Below, one piece after another: positions 61,435-64,000 of a stretch of DNA of 64,000 nucleotides (position 1 is the stretch's first letter; each line of letters starts with the position of its first letter). The notes beneath the pieces were generated by a model that was not told the origin of the DNA, searched no databases, and worked only from the letters and a program-made list of their open reading frames with translations. The translations under genes and the position numbers were made by a program. This DNA comes from DATLGB01 sp963726825 (GTDB taxonomy: Bacteria; Actinomycetota; Thermoleophilia; Solirubrobacterales; Solirubrobacteraceae). The stretch spans positions 496,001 through 560,000 of the forward strand of contig CAVSDT010000002.1 of assembly GCA_963726825.1 (NCBI GenBank), written 5' to 3'.

Positions 61435-62570
61435 AGCGCGACTACTACGACGTCCTCGGCGTCGACCGGGCAGCCGACGACACCGCCATCAAGAAGGCCT
61501 TCCGCCGCCTCGCGCGCGACGCGCACCCGGACGCCAACCCCGACGACCCCGAGGCCGAGGAGCGCTTCAAGGAGCTCGCCGAGGCCTACGAGGTCCTCTC
61601 GGACGGCCAGAAGCGCCAGCTCTACGACCGCCACGGCCACGACGGCCTGAAGTCCGGCGGCTATCAGCCCCCGACCGACTTCGGCAGCCTCAGCGACCTG
61701 CTCGGCTCCATCTTCGGCGGCGCGGCGGGCGGCGGGGGCTTCGGCGACATCTTCGGCGGCGGACGCGCCGGCGGCCCCGCCCAGGGCGCCGACGTCGGCG
61801 TGCAGATCGACGTCGACCTCGCGGAGGCCGCCACGGGTCTCAGCGAGGAGATCACCTACGAGGTCGTCGCGACCTGCGAGCACTGCAAGGGCAACGCCGC
61901 GGAGCCGGGCACCCCGATCTCCACCTGCCAGACCTGCGGCGGCGCCGGCCAGGTCCAGCAGGTCCAGCGCACGCCCTTCGGCCAGATGGTCCGCTCGGGC
62001 GTCTGCCCGACCTGCGAGGGCCAGGGCAAGGTCCCCGAGACGCCGTGCCGCGTCTGCTCCGGCCGCGGCCGCGTGGCCGACGAGCGCGCCGTCGCCGTCG
62101 ACGTCCCCGCCGGCATCGCCGACGGCCAGCGCATCCGGGTCACCGGCCGCGGCCACGCGGGGGAGCGGGGCGGCCCCCCGGGCGACCTGTTCGTGCTCGT
62201 CCACGTCCGCGAGGACAGCCGCTTCGTGCGCGACGGCGACGATCTCGTGACGGCGCTCAGCGTCCCGGCACCGCTCGCCGCGCTCGGCGCGAGCCTCCCC
62301 GTTCCGACGCTCGACGGCGACCAGGAGCTCGAGATCCCGGCCGGCACCCAGCCCGGCAAGGTCCTGACCGTGCGGGGGGCGGGCATGCCGTCCCTGCGCA
62401 GCGGCCGCCGCGGCGACCTGCGGGTGATGGTCGACGTCTCGGTCCCGCGCAAGCTCGACAAGCACCAGCGCAGGCTGATGCAGGAGCTCGCGGACTCGAT
62501 CGGCGACGACGCCTACCGCGACGACGAGTCGGTCCTGGGCAAGCTGCGCCGCCTCGCCCGCCACCTGTGA
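61431..62570 (+). CDS. dnaJ: Chaperone protein DnaJ
   Basis: Hsp40 co-chaperone stimulating DnaK, 379 residues. J domain (1-68) with the HPD tripeptide in DAHPDANPD; Gly/Phe-rich linker (LLGSIFGGAAGGGGFGDIFGGG); four CxxCxGxG zinc motifs (CEHCKGNA, CQTCGGAG, CPTCEGQG, CRVCSGRG), the first lacking its final Gly; then the C-terminal substrate-binding domain. hrcA-dnaJ pairing is common; dnaK and grpE are not in the window. Coupled to hrcA and overlapping prmA. Confidence 0.97.
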   Translation: MKRDYYDVLGVDRAADDTAIKKAFRRLARDAHPDANPDDPEAEERFKELAEAYEVLSDGQKRQLYDRHGHDGLKSGGYQPPTDFGSLSDLLGSIFGGAAGGGGFGDIFGGGRAGGPAQGADVGVQIDVDLAEAATGLSEEITYEVVATCEHCKGNAAEPGTPISTCQTCGGAGQVQQVQRTPFGQMVRSGVCPTCEGQGKVPETPCRVCSGRGRVADERAVAVDVPAGIADGQRIRVTGRGHAGERGGPPGDLFVLVHVREDSRFVRDGDDLVTALSVPAPLAALGASLPVPTLDGDQELEIPAGTQPGKVLTVRGAGMPSLRSGRRGDLRVMVDVSVPRKLDKHQRRLMQELADSIGDDAYRDDESVLGKLRRLARHL

Positions 62571-63394
62571 TCCGCCTCGCGGTCCACGTGGGACAGGACC
62601 CCGACGGCGTCGTCCTCGCGGAGCTGATGGAGCTCTCACCCGGTGGGGTGGAGGAGCACGACGGCCCTGACGGGCTCCAGTACGTCCTCTACGGCGCCCC
62701 CGGCGAGCTCCCCGAGCTGCCCGACTCCCACGTCACCGCGGGCGGGCGCCTGCTGGCGGTCACGAGCACGGAGATCGAGGACGACTGGGACGAGCGCTGG
62801 AAGTCGTGGCACCAGCCCGTCGTGCTCGGCGGCCGCCGTGGGCGCCTGCGGGTGCGGCCGCCGTGGGAGCCGGCCCTGGACGACTCCGCGCTTCCCGAGC
62901 TGGTCGTGGATCCCGCCCAGGCCTTCGGGACCGGCGCGCACGCGACCACGCGTCTGTGCCTCGAGCTCCTCCTCGACCTCGACACGCCCGCCGACGCCGC
63001 TCTGGCCGACTGGGGCTGCGGGACGGGCGTGCTGGCGATCGCCGCCCACCGCCTCGGCTACGGGCCGGTCGTGGCCGTCGACCACGATCCGCTCGCGGTC
63101 AGCGCGACGATCGACAACGCGGCCGTCAACGGCGTGGACCTGCAGGCCTGGCAGGCCGACCTGCGCGACGGCCCGCTGCCCCCGGCGCCGACCGTCTGCG
63201 CGAACCTGCTGCGGCCGCTGCTGCTGGAGTGCGCTCGATCGCTCGAGACCGTCCCCGACCGGTTGATCGCGTCCGGTCTCCTCGCCGAGGAGGGAGACGA
63301 GGTGGCCGCGGCCTTCGCCCCGCACGGGCTCGTGGAGCGTGATCGTCGACACGCCGCCGAGTGGTGCGCGTTGGTGTTGACGCGCGAGGGGTAG
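62567..63394 (+). CDS. prmA: Ribosomal protein L11 methyltransferase-like protein
   Basis: SAM-dependent methyltransferase of 275 residues. The N-terminal PrmA-like domain is short, then DDWDERWKSWHQPVVLGGRRGRLRVRPPWE and PAQAFGTGAHATTRLCLELL, both typical of PrmA. The SAM motif is DWGCGTGVLAIAAHRLG, followed by VAVDHDPLAVSATIDNAAVNG. The catalytic NPPY-type motif appears as CANLLRPLLLE, as in PrmA. Start GTG 62567 overlaps the dnaJ stop. hrcA-dnaJ-prmA order supports the call. Confidence 0.92.
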   Translation: MIRLAVHVGQDPDGVVLAELMELSPGGVEEHDGPDGLQYVLYGAPGELPELPDSHVTAGGRLLAVTSTEIEDDWDERWKSWHQPVVLGGRRGRLRVRPPWEPALDDSALPELVVDPAQAFGTGAHATTRLCLELLLDLDTPADAALADWGCGTGVLAIAAHRLGYGPVVAVDHDPLAVSATIDNAAVNGVDLQAWQADLRDGPLPPAPTVCANLLRPLLLECARSLETVPDRLIASGLLAEEGDEVAAAFAPHGLVERDRRHAAEWCALVLTREG

Positions 63395-63405
63395 AGACTG
63401 CTGCG

Positions 63406-64000
63406 ATGCCCTGGAACGTCGTGATCCTCGGCGGTGGCTACGGCGGACTGACCGCCGCCCGCCGCCTCGAGAAGCTCCTCCCCAACCAGTCGGCGAGCGT
63501 CACGCTCGTCTCGGACCAGAACTTCATGCTCAACACGACGCTGCTCCCTGGGGCGTCGGGGGGCACGCTGGAGCCGCGCCACGTCGTCGTGCCGCTGCGC
63601 GAGGAGCTGCATTCGACCCACATCCGGATCGGCCGCGTCGTCGGCCACGACCGCGACGCCCGGACGATCTCCTACGTCCCCGGCGAGGGCGCGGAGGAGT
63701 CGCTGCACTACGACCAGCTGATCGTCGCGCTCGGCTCGACGTCCAAGACGCTCCCGGTCCCCGGCCTCCAGGAGCACGCGATGGGCTTCAAGACCCTCGC
63801 GGAGGCGATCGCGCTGCGCAACCGGCTGATCTCCTCGATGGAACGGGCGGAGGCCGAGGAGGACCTCGACGCGCGCCGCGCGCTGCTGTCGTTCGTCTTC
63901 GTCGGCGGCGGCTACGCCGGGCTCGAGGGCCTCGCGGAGCTGCAGGACCTCGGGCGCGACATCATCGAGAACTACCCGCGCTGCAAGGTCACCGGGATGC
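63406..64000 (+). CDS. NADH dehydrogenase-like FAD oxidoreductase, N-terminal part (cut by window edge)
   Basis: Probable type II NADH:quinone oxidoreductase (Ndh) or related flavoprotein at the inner face of the membrane. VVILGGGYGGLTAARRLE binds FAD; DQNFMLNTTLLPGASGGTLEPRHVV and LIVALGSTSK follow. A second dinucleotide motif VFVGGGYAGLEGLAEL for NADH is near residue 166. 198 residues are visible; the quinone-binding C-terminus is beyond 64000. ATG 63406 is preceded by TAGAGA, overlapping the prmA stop. Sulfide:quinone reductase is less likely. Confidence 0.85.
   Translation, partial: MPWNVVILGGGYGGLTAARRLEKLLPNQSASVTLVSDQNFMLNTTLLPGASGGTLEPRHVVVPLREELHSTHIRIGRVVGHDRDARTISYVPGEGAEESLHYDQLIVALGSTSKTLPVPGLQEHAMGFKTLAEAIALRNRLISSMERAEAEEDLDARRALLSFVFVGGGYAGLEGLAELQDLGRDIIENYPRCKVTGM

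Overview
The window is 64 kb of very GC-rich DNA with GTG, TTG and possibly CTG starts, no insertion sequence, no phage genes and no CRISPR array. Gene content and order suggest a high-GC actinobacterial chromosome. My best guess is Thermoleophilia (Solirubrobacterales): RecQ-like RqlH, an HtdX/FabG4/FadA2 block, a GlsA-STAS-cNMP fusion, and a tig-clpP-clpX-valS-folC / mreBCD-pbp2-rodA / rne-rplU-rpmA / obg-proB-proA-nadD-rsfS / leuS / comEA-comEC-holA / murJ-lepA-hrcA-dnaJ-prmA core order. This placement is inference; no rRNA or marker comparison was possible.

Layout. 1-6.1 kb: Ser/Thr kinase (cut by the edge), NudC-type pyrophosphatase, glutaminase fusion, alpha/beta hydrolase, MFS exporter and a secreted Rpf-like muralytic enzyme behind a structured leader. 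6.3-10.7 kb: aldo/keto reductase and a hydratase/FabG4 pair divergent from a thiolase, the same order as Rv0241c-Rv0242c-Rv0243 of M. tuberculosis. 10.8-12.5 kb: two related secreted proteins. 12.6-15.6 kb: AlkA glycosylase and RqlH helicase. 15.6-16.2 kb: a 15-copy 22-bp tandem array ending in a perfect 22-bp palindrome. 16.2-20.3 kb: GIY-YIG protein, cold-shock protein, LMW phosphatase, ketosamine kinase, tRNA-His, DoxX, SDR and a small membrane protein. 20.3-29.2 kb: proteostasis, tRNA charging and folate genes, with nucleotide housekeeping. 29.3-35.2 kb: the rod-shape elongasome operon. 35.2-46.1 kb: RNase E/G, L21, L27, PLP decarboxylase, ObgE, proline synthesis, NadD, RsfS and tRNA-Ala. 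46.1-54.9 kb: coiled-coil protein, LeuS, DNA-uptake genes, HolA and NlpC/P60. 55-64 kb: S20, MurJ, LepA, a Pro/Ala-rich membrane-anchored protein, HrcA-DnaJ-PrmA and the start of an NADH dehydrogenase.

Regulation. Around two dozen genes carry a TANNNT hexamer ending only 6-13 nt before the start codon, usually with no Shine-Dalgarno, the arrangement expected for leaderless mRNAs. At three divergent gene pairs the two hexamers share their central TA (ANNNTANNNT), with start codons 6-9 nt away on both sides. At a fourth pair they overlap by 5 bp. Within operons, genes are joined by ATGA, GTGA or one-base overlaps. Three convergent pairs end in one shared CTAG.

Data quality. Six genes have broken frames: fabG4, tig, a coiled-coil gene, comEA, comEC (five breaks) and the Pro/Ala-rich gene (two breaks). 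Nine of the eleven breaks are repaired by restoring one CG (or GC) dinucleotide in a short CG run. Length arithmetic then gives whole codon numbers, so systematic sequence error is more likely than nine real mutations.
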